From assembly GCA_024637145.1 (NCBI GenBank), contig JAGXFQ010000001.1, positions 33,893 through 97,892 on the forward strand: a DNA stretch of 64,000 bases. The letters are read 5' to 3'. The position numbers and the translations under genes were made by a program. Source of the DNA: Desulfobulbaceae bacterium (GTDB lineage Bacteria; Desulfobacterota; Desulfobulbia; Desulfobulbales; SURF-16). Below, piece by piece: positions 18,504 to 27,891 of this stretch (within the stretch, counting starts at the first letter, position 1; each line of letters opens with the position of its first letter). The notes beneath the pieces are model-generated. The model had not been told where the DNA came from, ran no database searches, and was given only the letters and a program-made list of their open reading frames with translations.

Positions 18504-20224
18504 ATTCCCTGCGTTCCTTATGTGACAGATCCAATTCCTACCATGGCCGGATCACCCTGGTTTTCATACTGCTGGCCGCTATTTTAGAGGGAATTCTTGT
18601 CACCTATTGGCTCTTTGCCCTGGAGCCCAAGCTCCGGGCCGAGGCCTCAGCCTATTCCCAGGCCCTCTCCACAGCCCAGGCCCAGCTCCTGGCCTTTGAA
18701 ATTGCCGAGAGAGATGGCCGCCTGCGCCAAGAAAAACTGCACCTGGCCATGGATAAAATCCTGCTCTTTCGGGTCCCCCAGTCAGAAAAACCCTTTACCA
18801 AAAAAATCAGCCTGGAACTTGATTATGACGTGGTGACCGCAACTGCCGGCTCCCTGGACTTCAGCCGGGGTGACAAGAAGCCCAGCAACTGCGACACCCT
18901 GGCCATCCCCCTCTTTTCTCCCACCTCACGGGAACTTCTCGGCATAGCCCATTTCAGTAACAACCTGGCGGTGATCGGCAACCTGGAAAGCGAGATCCGC
19001 ACCAAACTCACCCTGGCCTCAGTCTTGATCATCCTGCTGCTCATTATTGTCTGGCTCACCATCTCCAGCCTCAATACCCGCCTCAGCAATTACGCCGGCG
19101 ACCTTGCCCGGGCCAGGGAGTTAGCCGACAAAACCATTGCCGCCCTGCAGGATTCCCGCATCATGCTGAGCCCAACAGGCCATATCACCGAGGCCAACCC
19201 CTATGCAGCCAATCTTCTCGGCTACCAGCAAACAGAATTAATCGGCCGGCACCTCAGTACTTTTCTAAAAGAATCCAACTTGTTCAAGGGTCGGCATCTG
19301 GAAAATTTTATCCTTGAAAAAACCCTGGGCAACACCGAACTGCACTTCATCAAAAAAAACGGCACCCTGGTGGAGATGATGTTCTCGGCAGCCATGGTTC
19401 TTGACCCTGAGGGTAATTTCAACGGCATTATCTGTTTCGGCAAGGACATCACCTCCCTGAACCAGGCAAAACGCGCTGTTGAGGAAAAACAGACCCAGAT
19501 GATTCATGCCGGCCGTCTCAGTGCCCTGGGCGAAATGGCCACCGGTATCGCCCATGAGCTCAGCCAACCCCTCTACATTATCCGCCTTGCCGCTGACGCC
19601 TTGCGCGATTATTTTGGCCGCAACGCCACTGAGGCCATTGAGGCCACGGACACCGATAAGATTATTGGCCAGGTGGAACGGGCCACCACCATCCTCAACA
19701 ACATGCGTTCCTTTGGCCGGGCGGAAACCGGGGAAATGGAGTTACTCAATATCAGCAGGCCGCTCCACCTGGCCCTCTCCTTCTTCCGGGAACAATTCCG
19801 AAAAAACAATCTGCTGCTCCAGGAAGAAATCGACATGCACCTGCCTCAGGTCAAGGCCAATGCCCAAAAATTCGAGCAGATTGTGATCAATTTGCTGTCA
19901 AATGGCCGCTACGCCGTGCTTGCTTGCCAGAAAAGGCAAGGGGAAGGATACACCCCCACGGTGATCATTCGCCTCTACCAGGATGAGCAGGACGGCCGCC
20001 TTGTCTTTGAGGTCGAGGACAACGGTATCGGCATGTCCCCCCAAGAGCTTGATCGCTGCCTGGAACCCTTTTTCACCTCCAAGGAGGTCGGCCAGGGCAC
20101 CGGCCTGGGGCTCTCCATTGCCCATGGTCTTATCAAGGAAATGGCCATGGAACTCGTGGTGGGTACCACCCAGGGCAAGGGCTCTCTCTTTCGCCTTTTC
20201 ATGATGCCGGCCAGCACGAGCTAA
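18500..20224 (+). CDS. Membrane PAS-domain sensor histidine kinase
   Basis: 574 residues. Membrane spans at about 18–41 and 170–190 enclose a periplasmic sensor of about 125 residues. Then follow a PAS domain (about 213–325), the HisKA box with phospho-acceptor H352 (GIAHELSQP), and a HATPase domain (NLLSNGRYAV, VEDNGIGMS, GTGLGLS). The start is TTG at 18500, overlapping the YfiR-like stop as TTGA, with GGAG five bases upstream. No receiver domain, so its partner is probably the hybrid protein encoded 59 bp downstream. Confidence 0.88.
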   Translation: MNSLRSLCDRSNSYHGRITLVFILLAAILEGILVTYWLFALEPKLRAEASAYSQALSTAQAQLLAFEIAERDGRLRQEKLHLAMDKILLFRVPQSEKPFTKKISLELDYDVVTATAGSLDFSRGDKKPSNCDTLAIPLFSPTSRELLGIAHFSNNLAVIGNLESEIRTKLTLASVLIILLLIIVWLTISSLNTRLSNYAGDLARARELADKTIAALQDSRIMLSPTGHITEANPYAANLLGYQQTELIGRHLSTFLKESNLFKGRHLENFILEKTLGNTELHFIKKNGTLVEMMFSAAMVLDPEGNFNGIICFGKDITSLNQAKRAVEEKQTQMIHAGRLSALGEMATGIAHELSQPLYIIRLAADALRDYFGRNATEAIEATDTDKIIGQVERATTILNNMRSFGRAETGEMELLNISRPLHLALSFFREQFRKNNLLLQEEIDMHLPQVKANAQKFEQIVINLLSNGRYAVLACQKRQGEGYTPTVIIRLYQDEQDGRLVFEVEDNGIGMSPQELDRCLEPFFTSKEVGQGTGLGLSIAHGLIKEMAMELVVGTTQGKGSLFRLFMMPASTS

Positions 20225-20283
20225 CCTTTGTTTGTCCTTTTTTCACGGGACATTGCGAAAATATCTAAGAGCGGACCCCTGTT

Positions 20284-21921
20284 ATGAGCATAGAATCAAA
20301 AGAAAGTCGTGGCACCATCCTGCTGGTTGATGACGAACCGGAAATTCTCGAGCTTCTCCAGCGACAGCTGGAGGTCCGAAATTTTAAAATATTCACGGCC
20401 CGGTCAGGGGAGGAAGCCCTGGAGCAACTGCCGGGCAACAATATCGATATCATGATCACCGATGTCCGCATGCCGGGCATGGATGGCATTACCCTCCTGG
20501 AACGGGCCATGCTGGTGCAGAGCAACCTGCAGGCCATGATCATCACCGGCCATGGTGAACTGGATACCGCCCTGCGCGCCATGCGCCTGGGGGCCTACAA
20601 TTTCCTCCTGAAACCGGTAGGCCTCACTGAGCTGGAAATCAGCCTGAAAAATTGCCTGGAAAAGGTCCATCTCAGGGCGAAAGTGGCCCGCCAGCAGGAA
20701 GCGCTGCAACAGGCCCATGACGATCTCGAAAGCCGGGTGGCCGCCCGGACCCGGGAACTTACCCAGCTGGTGCAAGATCTGCAGGAAAAGGATGACCAAC
20801 TCCGGCACGCCCACAAGATGAAGGCCCTGGGTTCCCTGGCTGGCGGCATTGCCCATGACTTCAACAATCTTCTCATGGGAATCCAGGGCCATATTTCTCT
20901 GCTCATCAGCCAGTGCGAACCCGTAGATCCGCAATTCTCCCATCTCCTCAACATAGAAACACTGGTGGAGAGCGGTGGCCGCCTTACCCGTCAGCTTCTG
21001 GGCTACGCCCGGCAGGGACAATACGATGTCCGCCTTCTCAATTTCAACAAATTGCTCCACGCCATTATTGAGACCTTCTCCAGAACCCGACCGGAGATTT
21101 CCATCCAGACCCGGATGGCCCCTGAACCCCAGATCATTCATGCCGATCAGGGCCAGATCGAGCAGGTCCTCTTCAACCTCTTCATCAACGCTGCTGATGC
21201 CATGCCCAGAGGCGGCACCCTTACCATTACCAGCCAGCGTGTGCCCGCCCAGACCATCGCCGCCAAAGTACTGGAGAAAATTACTGGCGACTATATCCAT
21301 CTCTCGGTTACCGATAGCGGCACAGGTATTCCGGACCATATCAAACCCCACATTTTTGAACCCTTTTTCACCACCAAGGAACAGTGTCGCGGCACCGGTC
21401 TGGGCCTGGCCTCCACCTACGGCATTGTCGCCGCCTACAGCGGGCATATCGAAGTGGAATCAAAAATAGCTGAAGGCACCACCTTTCATGTTTATCTCCC
21501 CGCTTCCACGGAGAATCTGGCCAGCACAGGACGTGCCTCGGCATTCAGCAAGCGGCCGGCAGCCGGCACCATCTTACTGGTGGACGATGATGAATCGATA
21601 CGGGAAACAGGACAGGAGTTACTGGAGGCCAGGGGCTTCCAGGTCTTTACGGCCCATGACGGCAATCATGCCTTGGAGGTCTACCGAAAAAAAGGGGCGG
21701 AAATCGACCTGGTGGTCCTGGATATGATTATGCCCCGCATGGGGGGCAGTGAAACCTTTGACCGGCTGCGGGAAATCAATCCAGCCATCAAGGTCCTGCT
21801 CTCAACCGGCTACAGCATTGAAGGCCAGGCCGCTGATATTGTCGGTCGCGGCTGTGTAGGCTATATCCAGAAACCCTTTAACATGGCGGATCTCACCAAA
21901 AAAATCATGGAGATCATTTAG
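20284..21921 (+). CDS. Hybrid regulator REC-HisKA-HATPase-REC
   Basis: 545-residue soluble phosphorelay protein. Order: receiver (D60, ITDVRMPG), coiled coil (about 130–175), HisKA with H191 ([10 protein letters not shown], the HDxxN subtype), HATPase ([20 protein letters not shown]), and a second receiver (about 428–545, D480 in VVLDMIMP). No DNA-binding or enzymatic output domain, so output must pass to another protein. It follows the membrane kinase on the same strand, consistent with a His-Asp-His-Asp relay. Confidence 0.88.
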   Translation: MSIESKESRGTILLVDDEPEILELLQRQLEVRNFKIFTARSGEEALEQLPGNNIDIMITDVRMPGMDGITLLERAMLVQSNLQAMIITGHGELDTALRAMRLGAYNFLLKPVGLTELEISLKNCLEKVHLRAKVARQQEALQQAHDDLESRVAARTRELTQLVQDLQEKDDQLRHAHKMKALGSLAGGIAHDFNNLLMGIQGHISLLISQCEPVDPQFSHLLNIETLVESGGRLTRQLLGYARQGQYDVRLLNFNKLLHAIIETFSRTRPEISIQTRMAPEPQIIHADQGQIEQVLFNLFINAADAMPRGGTLTITSQRVPAQTIAAKVLEKITGDYIHLSVTDSGTGIPDHIKPHIFEPFFTTKEQCRGTGLGLASTYGIVAAYSGHIEVESKIAEGTTFHVYLPASTENLASTGRASAFSKRPAAGTILLVDDDESIRETGQELLEARGFQVFTAHDGNHALEVYRKKGAEIDLVVLDMIMPRMGGSETFDRLREINPAIKVLLSTGYSIEGQAADIVGRGCVGYIQKPFNMADLTKKIMEII

Positions 21922-21959
21922 GATTGCAGGGGCCAGGCACAAAAGGCACCAGGCGCTTA

Positions 21960-22652
21960 TCAAGAGCGCGCCCTTTTCAAGGCTGCCACAATCTTTTTCA
22001 CGGTAAGGGGAAAAAGACCAAGGATAACAAAGGAGAAAAGCAGGCCAGGCGACAAAATAGCGGCCGGAGAATCGATCTTGCCCAGCTCCTTACCGGCATT
22101 GACGTAGACCAAAGTGGCGGGCAGCATACCAAGCTGAGATATCCAGTAAAATTTCCAGAGGGGAAGCCGGGTTATACCCATGGCCAGGTTGATAAGAAAA
22201 AAGGGGAAGACCGGGATAAGGCGCAGGGTGAAGAGATAAAACCCACCCTCCTCTGCCATCCCTTTATTAATGGCCGCCAGGCGGTTACCAAAGCGGTTCT
22301 GCACCCAATCCCGCAGAATATACCGGGCCACGAAACAGGCCAGGGTGGCGCCGATTGTCGAGGCAAAGGAGACAATAACCGTACCGGCCATCACCCCGAA
22401 AAGGGCGCCCCCTGCCAGGGTCATGATCAGAGCCCCGGGCAGGGAAAGCGCGGTCACCAGGACATAGATTGCCATATAAACGCCCACCACCAACAGGCTG
22501 TTTTCGGCATATAACTGCTGAAAGCGGCCCTGGGATTCTTTGATATACTCCAGCCGCAGATATTGATCCAGGTCCAGGTAGAAAAAGAGCGCCACCAACA
22601 CCACTCCCGCCGCCACCACCACTGCCCTTTTCAGGGTCTCACTCTTCATCAT
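21960..22652 (-). CDS. VTT/TVP38-TMEM64 family membrane protein
   Basis: About 230-residue integral membrane protein of the DedA/VTT superfamily, with the central motif GALFGVMAGTVIVSFASTIGA and FTLRLIPVFPFFLINLAMG (the re-entrant-loop arginine and proline). Family members are linked to phospholipid scrambling and membrane homeostasis. ATG 22652, preceded by AGGA, overlaps the end of glk, which points to coupled expression. The frame is open to 22682 but the upstream part lies inside glk. Confidence 0.85.
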   Translation of the reverse strand: MMKSETLKRAVVVAAGVVLVALFFYLDLDQYLRLEYIKESQGRFQQLYAENSLLVVGVYMAIYVLVTALSLPGALIMTLAGGALFGVMAGTVIVSFASTIGATLACFVARYILRDWVQNRFGNRLAAINKGMAEEGGFYLFTLRLIPVFPFFLINLAMGITRLPLWKFYWISQLGMLPATLVYVNAGKELGKIDSPAAILSPGLLFSFVILGLFPLTVKKIVAALKRARS

Positions 22653-23637
22653 AAAAAGTCCTGCGTCCCAACCGCCAGCCACCCAGCAAGGCTGGCCTGG
22701 GATGGGTGATTAAAAAAACAGGGAGGGTGGTCACCAGACTCTGCATGCGGCCACGATCCTCGAAACGCCGGGCGAACTGCTCTTTGTCCAAGAGTCCGAC
22801 AAGACGGGGAAGCATGCCGCCGCCCAGATATATACCGGCACCGGGCAAGAGGGCCAGGGCCAGATTACCGCAAAACTCGGCGAGAATATCGAAAAACAGG
22901 GCAAAAATCTGCCTGCTGAAGGGGCACTGCAGATCTTGAGCCAAGGCCCGCTGGGCAAGCAGAGGTCCAAGCTGATTACTCTCCCTGCTTTTTGCCGCCA
23001 CCTCGGCAGGCATGGCCAAGCCCCTTTTGGGCAAAAAAGATACCAGATTTGCCAGACCGGTGCCGGAACAGACCATCTCAAAGGTGACCTGGCCATACTG
23101 CTGGCGGAGAAAGGTGAGGAGTTGCATCTCCAGCTCTGTGCGGGGGGCAAAGCTGAGATGGCCCGCCTCCGTACCCTGTACCCGGGCCTGCCGGCCATCT
23201 CTATTGATAAAGGCCGCCCCTAAGCCCGTGCCGGGAGCCACCACCAGAACGCCGGAGCGGCCAGAGCCCTTGCCGGGTTTTATGGTCACCAGATCATCCT
23301 CGCCCAGCAGGGTAACACCCTCAGCCAGGGCCACCAGATCATTGGCAAGGACAACACCGGTAAAACCGAATTCCTCCTCCAGGGCTGCTGCCCCGGTCTG
23401 CCATGGCAGGTTGGTAAAGCGCACCTGCTGCTCTGAAACCGGTCCGGCCACGGCAAGGCTGGCAAAATCGACCTTGCCCGGGAAGCTGTCCAGGCAAGCG
23501 GCAATCGCCTGGGCACAGGATCTATAGTGCGCACTTATCAGTTGCCCCTCGGCCACAGGCATAAAGCCGGGCCGCTCATCAAAGAAGGCGAAATCTATTT
23601 TGGTGCCGCCAATATCGGCAACAAGAAGTATGGACAT
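22639..23637 (-). CDS. glk: Glucokinase
   Basis: Cytoplasmic ATP-dependent phosphorylation of glucose to glucose 6-phosphate. The 332 residues have the phosphate-1 motif ADIGGTKIDFAF, the adenosine motif APGTGLGAAF, and GTEAGHLSFAP, the Glk-type counterpart of the ROK zinc-site region. This belongs to the bacterial Glk (PF02685) family rather than ROK repressors. Its 3' end overlaps the VTT gene. Confidence 0.9.
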   Translation of the reverse strand: MSILLVADIGGTKIDFAFFDERPGFMPVAEGQLISAHYRSCAQAIAACLDSFPGKVDFASLAVAGPVSEQQVRFTNLPWQTGAAALEEEFGFTGVVLANDLVALAEGVTLLGEDDLVTIKPGKGSGRSGVLVVAPGTGLGAAFINRDGRQARVQGTEAGHLSFAPRTELEMQLLTFLRQQYGQVTFEMVCSGTGLANLVSFLPKRGLAMPAEVAAKSRESNQLGPLLAQRALAQDLQCPFSRQIFALFFDILAEFCGNLALALLPGAGIYLGGGMLPRLVGLLDKEQFARRFEDRGRMQSLVTTLPVFLITHPRPALLGGWRLGRRTFYDEE

Positions 23638-23706
23638 GGATCAGCCTCAATTTTTGGGATCTCCTCACCAAATGGCAAGAAGAGGATGAGGGAGAGAAGA
23701 GCTCTT

Positions 23707-23913
23707 TCAGTCGATAAAAACCGGTCTTTCTATGTCGCCCACTTCATAACAAAAGCGGCTCCAGGTAAAGACCCGGCCGCTCATGGGGCAGCGCAGCGTT
23801 ATTTTATTGTCATCAATGGCCACCACCCGCCAGTCACCCTGGCGTTTGCCGCCATCAATATAGATCATCTCACCCACTTCGAACGGGCAGGGAGAAAAGC
23901 ACCGCACCTTCAT
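23707..23913 (-). CDS. Small conserved-looking protein of unknown function
   Basis: 68 residues, predicted soluble and beta-rich (VGEMIYIDGG, DWRVVAIDDNKITLRCP, SGRVFTWSRFCYEVG). A GGAGG ribosome site stands just before the ATG, which supports translation despite the short length. Function not recognised; the layout hints at a small SH3-like barrel, which is speculative. It is divergent from the selenoprotein gene, with about 97 bp between the starts, and sits 70 bp upstream of glk on the same strand. Confidence 0.6.
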   Translation of the reverse strand: MKVRCFSPCPFEVGEMIYIDGGKRQGDWRVVAIDDNKITLRCPMSGRVFTWSRFCYEVGDIERPVFID

Positions 23914-24010
23914 AGAACCTCCTTTTCTTTTAATTACATTGACATAATGAAAGCCAGATCATTAACATGGCATGTACTTTTTATCATACCGACAAAAAAG
24001 GAGAACTTCT

Positions 24011-24358
24011 ATGAGTATTGACTGGGCATATATGCGTACGGGGTGAGTTTCCTGCCAAAAGGCCCGGGAGTCTCTCGAGCAAAACAAGGCCGCAATCCAG
24101 AATGAAGTCAATGCAAGGCAGAAGCCGCTGAACCAGGAAGCCGCCTGGCAACTGGTGGCCGCTGCCACCCGGATCTACATTGCCAGCGGCAAAAAAATCC
24201 TGGAATACAGGCCAACCGCTGCAGGCAAAGAGGAAATCATGGCGAAAATAGTGGGCCGCACCGGCAATCTGCGCGCCCCAACCATCCGCCGCGGCACCAC
24301 CTTGTATATCGGCTACAACACCGATCTCTACCAGCACCTACCGGCTCATAACCCCTGA
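24011..24358 (+). CDS. ArsC-like thioredoxin-fold selenoprotein (in-frame UGA)
   Basis: Reading from ATG 24011 (AAGGAG at 23998–24003) through the UGA at 24044–24046 gives 115 residues without further stops. Sec12 lies in an MRTGUVSCQKA context, a UxxC redox pair. The rest (AAATRIYIASGKKILEY … GRTGNLRAPTIRRGTTLYIGYN) matches the pattern of the deltaproteobacterial 'ArsC family (seleno)protein': thioredoxin fold with the RAPT cis-proline loop. A small hairpin (TCC…GCC AAAA GGC…GGA, 24050–24069) follows the UGA within the usual bacterial SECIS distance. Gene callers that treat TGA as a stop will report only a fragment from about 24155. The sel genes are not in this window. Confidence 0.88.
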
Positions 24359-24435
24359 GAGGGAGTCCTTTTTCATTGCCAGGGCCAGGGGCTTTGCCGC
24401 TGCCGGCCACCAGATCACCACCAACCCGCCATAAC

Positions 24436-25959
24436 ATGCTTGCTAAAATTCATACCATAGCCCTATTCGGGGTGGACGGCATAGCCGTGGAGGTGGAGGT
24501 GGATATCGCCAATGGCCTGCCCAGCTTTTCAACAGTGGGCCTGGCAGAAGGGGCCGTGCGGGAAAGCAAGGACCGGGTCAAGGCGGCCATCAACAACAGC
24601 GGCTACACCTTCCCTAACCGCAGAATTACCGTAAACCTGGCGCCCGCTGATGTCAAAAAGGCAGGCACCAGTTACGATCTGCCCATGGCCATCGGCATCC
24701 TGGCGGCAGTGGAGCCCTTTAACCAGGAGAAACTGGCTTCCATGGTCCTGGCCGGCGAGCTTTCCCTGGACGGCAAACTGCGGGCGGTCCAAGGCATCCT
24801 CTCCATGGTGACAGCGGCTCGGGAGCAGGGCAAAAAGGCCATACTGGTGCCCCTGGCCAATTGTCGGGAGGCCGCCATGGTCAGGGGCATTGAGGTCTAT
24901 GGCCTCACCTCCCTTGACCAGGCCGTGGAGTTTCTCACCGACCGGCTGCCGCTGACCATGGCCATTGCCGACCACTCTCTGGCTTTGCCCGCCCATGACG
25001 ACCTCGACTTCAGTGACGTCAAAGGCCAGGAGCATGTCAAACGGGCCATGGAGGTGGCAGCGGCGGGCGGCCACAATATCCTTCTTAACGGCAGTCCGGG
25101 CAGCGGCAAAACCATGATTGCCAAACGCTTTGCCACCATTCTGCCTGATCTCACCTTTGAAGAATCCCTGGAAACCACCAAGATCTATTCCATCATGGGC
25201 CTTCTCGCCCCGGAGCAGGGGTTGGTGCGGCAGCGTCCCTTTCGGGCCCCCCACCATACCATCTCCGATGCCGGCCTCATCGGCGGGGGCAATCAGCCGC
25301 GGCCCGGTGAAGTTTCTCTGGCCCACAACGGCGTCCTCTTTCTGGATGAGTTTCCGGAGTATAAAAAACATGTCCTGGAGGTCCTCCGCCAGCCCATGGA
25401 GGATGGTTCGGTGATCATCTCCCGGGCCTCCACCTCCCTGGAGTTTCCGGCCCGCTTCATGCTGGTGGCCGCCATGAATCCCTGTCCCTGCGGCCATCTT
25501 GGCGACCATCTCCACAACTGTACCTGCAGTGAGGCCCAGATAAAACGGTATAAGGATAAACTCTCCGGCCCTCTTCTTGACCGCATCGACATCCACCTGG
25601 AGGTGCCGGCCGTGCCTTTCAAGGAGATGACCAAGGGTAGGGAGGGAGAAAACTCCAAGACCATCAGAACAAGGGTGATTGCTGCCCGGGCCCTGCAGAC
25701 CAGCCGTTTCAAGGGTCACAAAAGGACCTATGCCAACAGCCAGATGTCCAGCCGCGACCTGAAAAAATATTGCCTGCTTGACCCAAACAGCCTCAACCTC
25801 CTGGAACAAGGAATGGAACGTCTCCGCCTCTCCGCCCGGGCCTATAACCGCATTTTAAAAATCGCCCGGACCATTGCCGATCTTGCCGGTCTGGAGCAGA
25901 TCGGCCCGGGCCATATTGCTGAAGCCCTCCAGTACCGCCGCATTGATCGGCGCACCTGA
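24436..25959 (+). CDS. comM: YifB/ComM family Mg-chelatase-like AAA+ ATPase
   Basis: 507 residues. N-terminal Lon-protease-like domain (about 1–170, LAEGAVRESKDRVKAAINNS), then an AAA+ Mg-chelatase core with Walker A GSPGSGKTMIAKRF and Walker B VLFLDEF. A four-cysteine cluster CPCGHLGDHLHNCTC follows, then the C-terminal Mg_chelatase_C domain. ComM is a hexameric branch-migration helicase for DNA integration in transformation; in non-competent species the role is less clear. The frame is open from 24376 but ATG 24436 (MLAKIHTIALFGVDG) is the family start. Confidence 0.93.
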   Translation: MLAKIHTIALFGVDGIAVEVEVDIANGLPSFSTVGLAEGAVRESKDRVKAAINNSGYTFPNRRITVNLAPADVKKAGTSYDLPMAIGILAAVEPFNQEKLASMVLAGELSLDGKLRAVQGILSMVTAAREQGKKAILVPLANCREAAMVRGIEVYGLTSLDQAVEFLTDRLPLTMAIADHSLALPAHDDLDFSDVKGQEHVKRAMEVAAAGGHNILLNGSPGSGKTMIAKRFATILPDLTFEESLETTKIYSIMGLLAPEQGLVRQRPFRAPHHTISDAGLIGGGNQPRPGEVSLAHNGVLFLDEFPEYKKHVLEVLRQPMEDGSVIISRASTSLEFPARFMLVAAMNPCPCGHLGDHLHNCTCSEAQIKRYKDKLSGPLLDRIDIHLEVPAVPFKEMTKGREGENSKTIRTRVIAARALQTSRFKGHKRTYANSQMSSRDLKKYCLLDPNSLNLLEQGMERLRLSARAYNRILKIARTIADLAGLEQIGPGHIAEALQYRRIDRRT

Positions 25960-26103
25960 AAATAGTGCCAAAGATCAAAACCCCTAATTGCTGATTTCCC
26001 TTAGAGCAGACTTTTTGCTACCATACTCTTAACAACTGAGCAATCTAGCGGGAGAGCGCGCTGGTCCAGGCAGCAGGCACCAAAACAAGAAGCCACTCCA
26101 ACC

Positions 26104-26201
26104 CACCCAAGAGCCAAACAGCGATCAACGTGGTTATCTTTTTTGTTTGGCTCTTGGGTGCCGATGGTGCGCGCTGTAACCTGCCAGGATGTTCAGGTTA
26201 C
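26104..26201. other. Two hairpins in the leader of amrB
   Basis: The 283 bases between comM and amrB hold a 16-bp perfect inverted repeat CACCCAAGAGCCAAAC / GTTTGGCTCTTGGGTG (26104–26119, 26145–26160) and a second hairpin GTAACCTG / CAGGTTAC (26176–26183, 26194–26201). The first could end the comM transcript although it lacks a T-run after the stem. The purpose is unknown. Confidence 0.5.
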
Positions 26202-26242
26202 GCAAGGCCCTGCCAATCTGAAAAACAAGAGAGGATTAAGCC

Positions 26243-27058
26243 ATGCCATCTTTCATTCGTCCCCCCAGCTGGGCAGGCAGCTTTTATCCCAATAATCCCG
26301 GCCATCTGCGTTCCTTGATCAGCGAACTGCATCAAAAGGCCGCCCAGGAGAAGATCGATCTGGGGGACGCCAAACTCCGGGCCCTCATTCTGCCCCATGC
26401 CGGTTACATCTATTCCGGCCTCACCGCCGCCCACGGCACCAGCCTTTTAGAAAAGCAGCAGGTTAAAACCGTTATGCTCCTGGGCCCGGCCCATCATGTG
26501 GGGGTGGCAGGCTCTGCCGTCAGCAGGGCCACCGCGTATCAGACGCCGCTGGGGGAGATCCCCGTGGCCCCCTGGGGGGAAGCGTTGCAGGAGGAACATG
26601 CCGATCTTTTTCAGGAAAATATCGCTGCCGAGCAGGCCGAACATTCCCTGGAGGTCATCTTGCCCTTTCTCCAGGAATCCCTGGGGGATTTTTCCCTGAT
26701 GCCGCTGGTGGTGGGCCAGACCGATACCAAGAAAACGGCCCTGGCCCTGGCCCCCTTGCTCACCGATGACGTCCTTCTGGTCATCTCCAGCGACCTCTCC
26801 CATTTTCTCGACTATGAAAGTGCGGCCCATAAGGACAGGCAGACCCTGGCTGCCATCCTGGACATGGACATCACCGCCCTGCTGGTCAATGACAACAAGG
26901 CCTGCGGCATGGTGGGCATCCAGATTCTTCTCCACCTGGCCAGGCTGAAGAAATGGCAGCCCCGCCTCCTGCACTATGCAAACAGCGGTGACGCCACCGG
27001 TGACCGCAACCGGGTGGTGGGCTATGGGGCCATCGCCTTTACTAAGGAGAACCCATGA
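26243..27058 (+). CDS. amrB: AmmeMemoRadiSam system protein B (MEMO1 family)
   Basis: 271 residues resembling LigB/MEMO dioxygenase-fold proteins: RPPSWAGSFYP at the start, HAGYIYSGLTAA, GPAHHVG and SSDLSHFLDYE carrying the conserved His residues. The molecular function of the bacterial protein is not established. Together with AMMECR1 and a radical SAM protein it forms the AmmeMemoRadiSam set; the radical SAM member is not seen here. The end overlaps the amrA start (ATGA). Confidence 0.9.
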   Translation: MPSFIRPPSWAGSFYPNNPGHLRSLISELHQKAAQEKIDLGDAKLRALILPHAGYIYSGLTAAHGTSLLEKQQVKTVMLLGPAHHVGVAGSAVSRATAYQTPLGEIPVAPWGEALQEEHADLFQENIAAEQAEHSLEVILPFLQESLGDFSLMPLVVGQTDTKKTALALAPLLTDDVLLVISSDLSHFLDYESAAHKDRQTLAAILDMDITALLVNDNKACGMVGIQILLHLARLKKWQPRLLHYANSGDATGDRNRVVGYGAIAFTKENP

Positions 27059-27624
27059 GTGATTTATCAGCGAGTCAGGGCGAAATCCTGGTCAGAGTGG
27101 CCAGACAGACCATCACCTCGCTCTTGGGTCTGGCCCCGGAAAATGCGCTTGATCCGGCGGCTCTGAGCGCCCCTTTGTTCCAGGAAAAACGAGGCGTCTT
27201 TGTCACCCTGCATAAAAATGGAGAATTACGGGGCTGCATCGGTTCCCTGATCGGCAGCGAATCGCTGCTTGAAGGCATCCGCCACCAGGCCGAAAACGCC
27301 GCTTTTCACGACCCGCGTTTTCCCGGGCTGCAGGCCGAAGAGCTGGCAGATATCCAGGTGGAAATTTCCATCCTCACCGCCCCCGCCCCCCTTTCTTTCA
27401 CAGATCCGGCAGAGCTCGTGGCCAAGCTGCGCCCCCATATCGACGGCGTGCTATTGAGCTCCGGCAGCCACCAGGCCACCTTTCTCCCCCAGGTCTGGGA
27501 CCAGCTTCCAGAACCTGAAGATTTCCTCGGTCAGCTGGCCATGAAGGCCGGCCTGCCCCGGGAAGGCTGGCGGCATCAGGGGGTGGAAATCAGCACCTAT
27601 CAGGTCCAGCATTTTGATGAATAG
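27055..27624 (+). CDS. amrA: AmmeMemoRadiSam system protein A (AMMECR1 domain)
   Basis: 189 residues covering one AMMECR1 domain: GVFVTLHKNGELRGCIGS (the LRGCIG signature), NAAFHDPRF, and VEISILTAP. Function unknown across life. ATG overlaps the amrB stop, indicating one transcript. The last codons and the region after them are part of a 148-bp tandem duplication. Confidence 0.92.
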   Translation: MSDLSASQGEILVRVARQTITSLLGLAPENALDPAALSAPLFQEKRGVFVTLHKNGELRGCIGSLIGSESLLEGIRHQAENAAFHDPRFPGLQAEELADIQVEISILTAPAPLSFTDPAELVAKLRPHIDGVLLSSGSHQATFLPQVWDQLPEPEDFLGQLAMKAGLPREGWRHQGVEISTYQVQHFDE

Positions 27625-27891
27625 TGACAGAAATAAAGTCGGCTTAAAACACAGAGGCACAAAGACACAGAGATAAAAAACCCTTGTGTCTTTGTGCCTT
27701 TGTGGTGAAAAAAGACCTGACCACCAGCACACTCTTACAGCATCCTATCAGGTCCAGCATTTTGCTGAAATAGTGGCAGAAATAAAATCGGCTTAAAACA
27801 CAAAGGCACAAAGACACAGAGATAAAAAACCTTTGTGCCTTTGTGCCTCTGTGGTGAAAAAAAACCTGACCACCTACTCTTACAGCATCCT
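27596..27891. repeat. 148-bp tandem duplication spanning two gene ends
   Basis: Two near-identical units, 27596–27743 and 27744–27891. Unit 1 begins inside the last codons of amrA (CCTATCAGGTCCAGCATTTT). Unit 2 ends inside the last codons of the convergent acyl-ligase gene (CTTACAGCATCC). Each unit carries one element C hairpin (27647–27710 and 27797–27860, CACAAAGGCACAAAGACACAGA arms truncated here). The duplication therefore copied both 3' ends without harming either gene. Confidence 0.85.

Noticed and set aside
26243..27624. Complete AmmeMemoRadiSam operon
   Set aside because: Only proteins A and B are present; no radical SAM gene of that system adjoins them in the window.
27647..27860. 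CRISPR-like short repeats
   Set aside because: The repeats are inverted hairpins inside a tandem duplication; there are no regular unique spacers.
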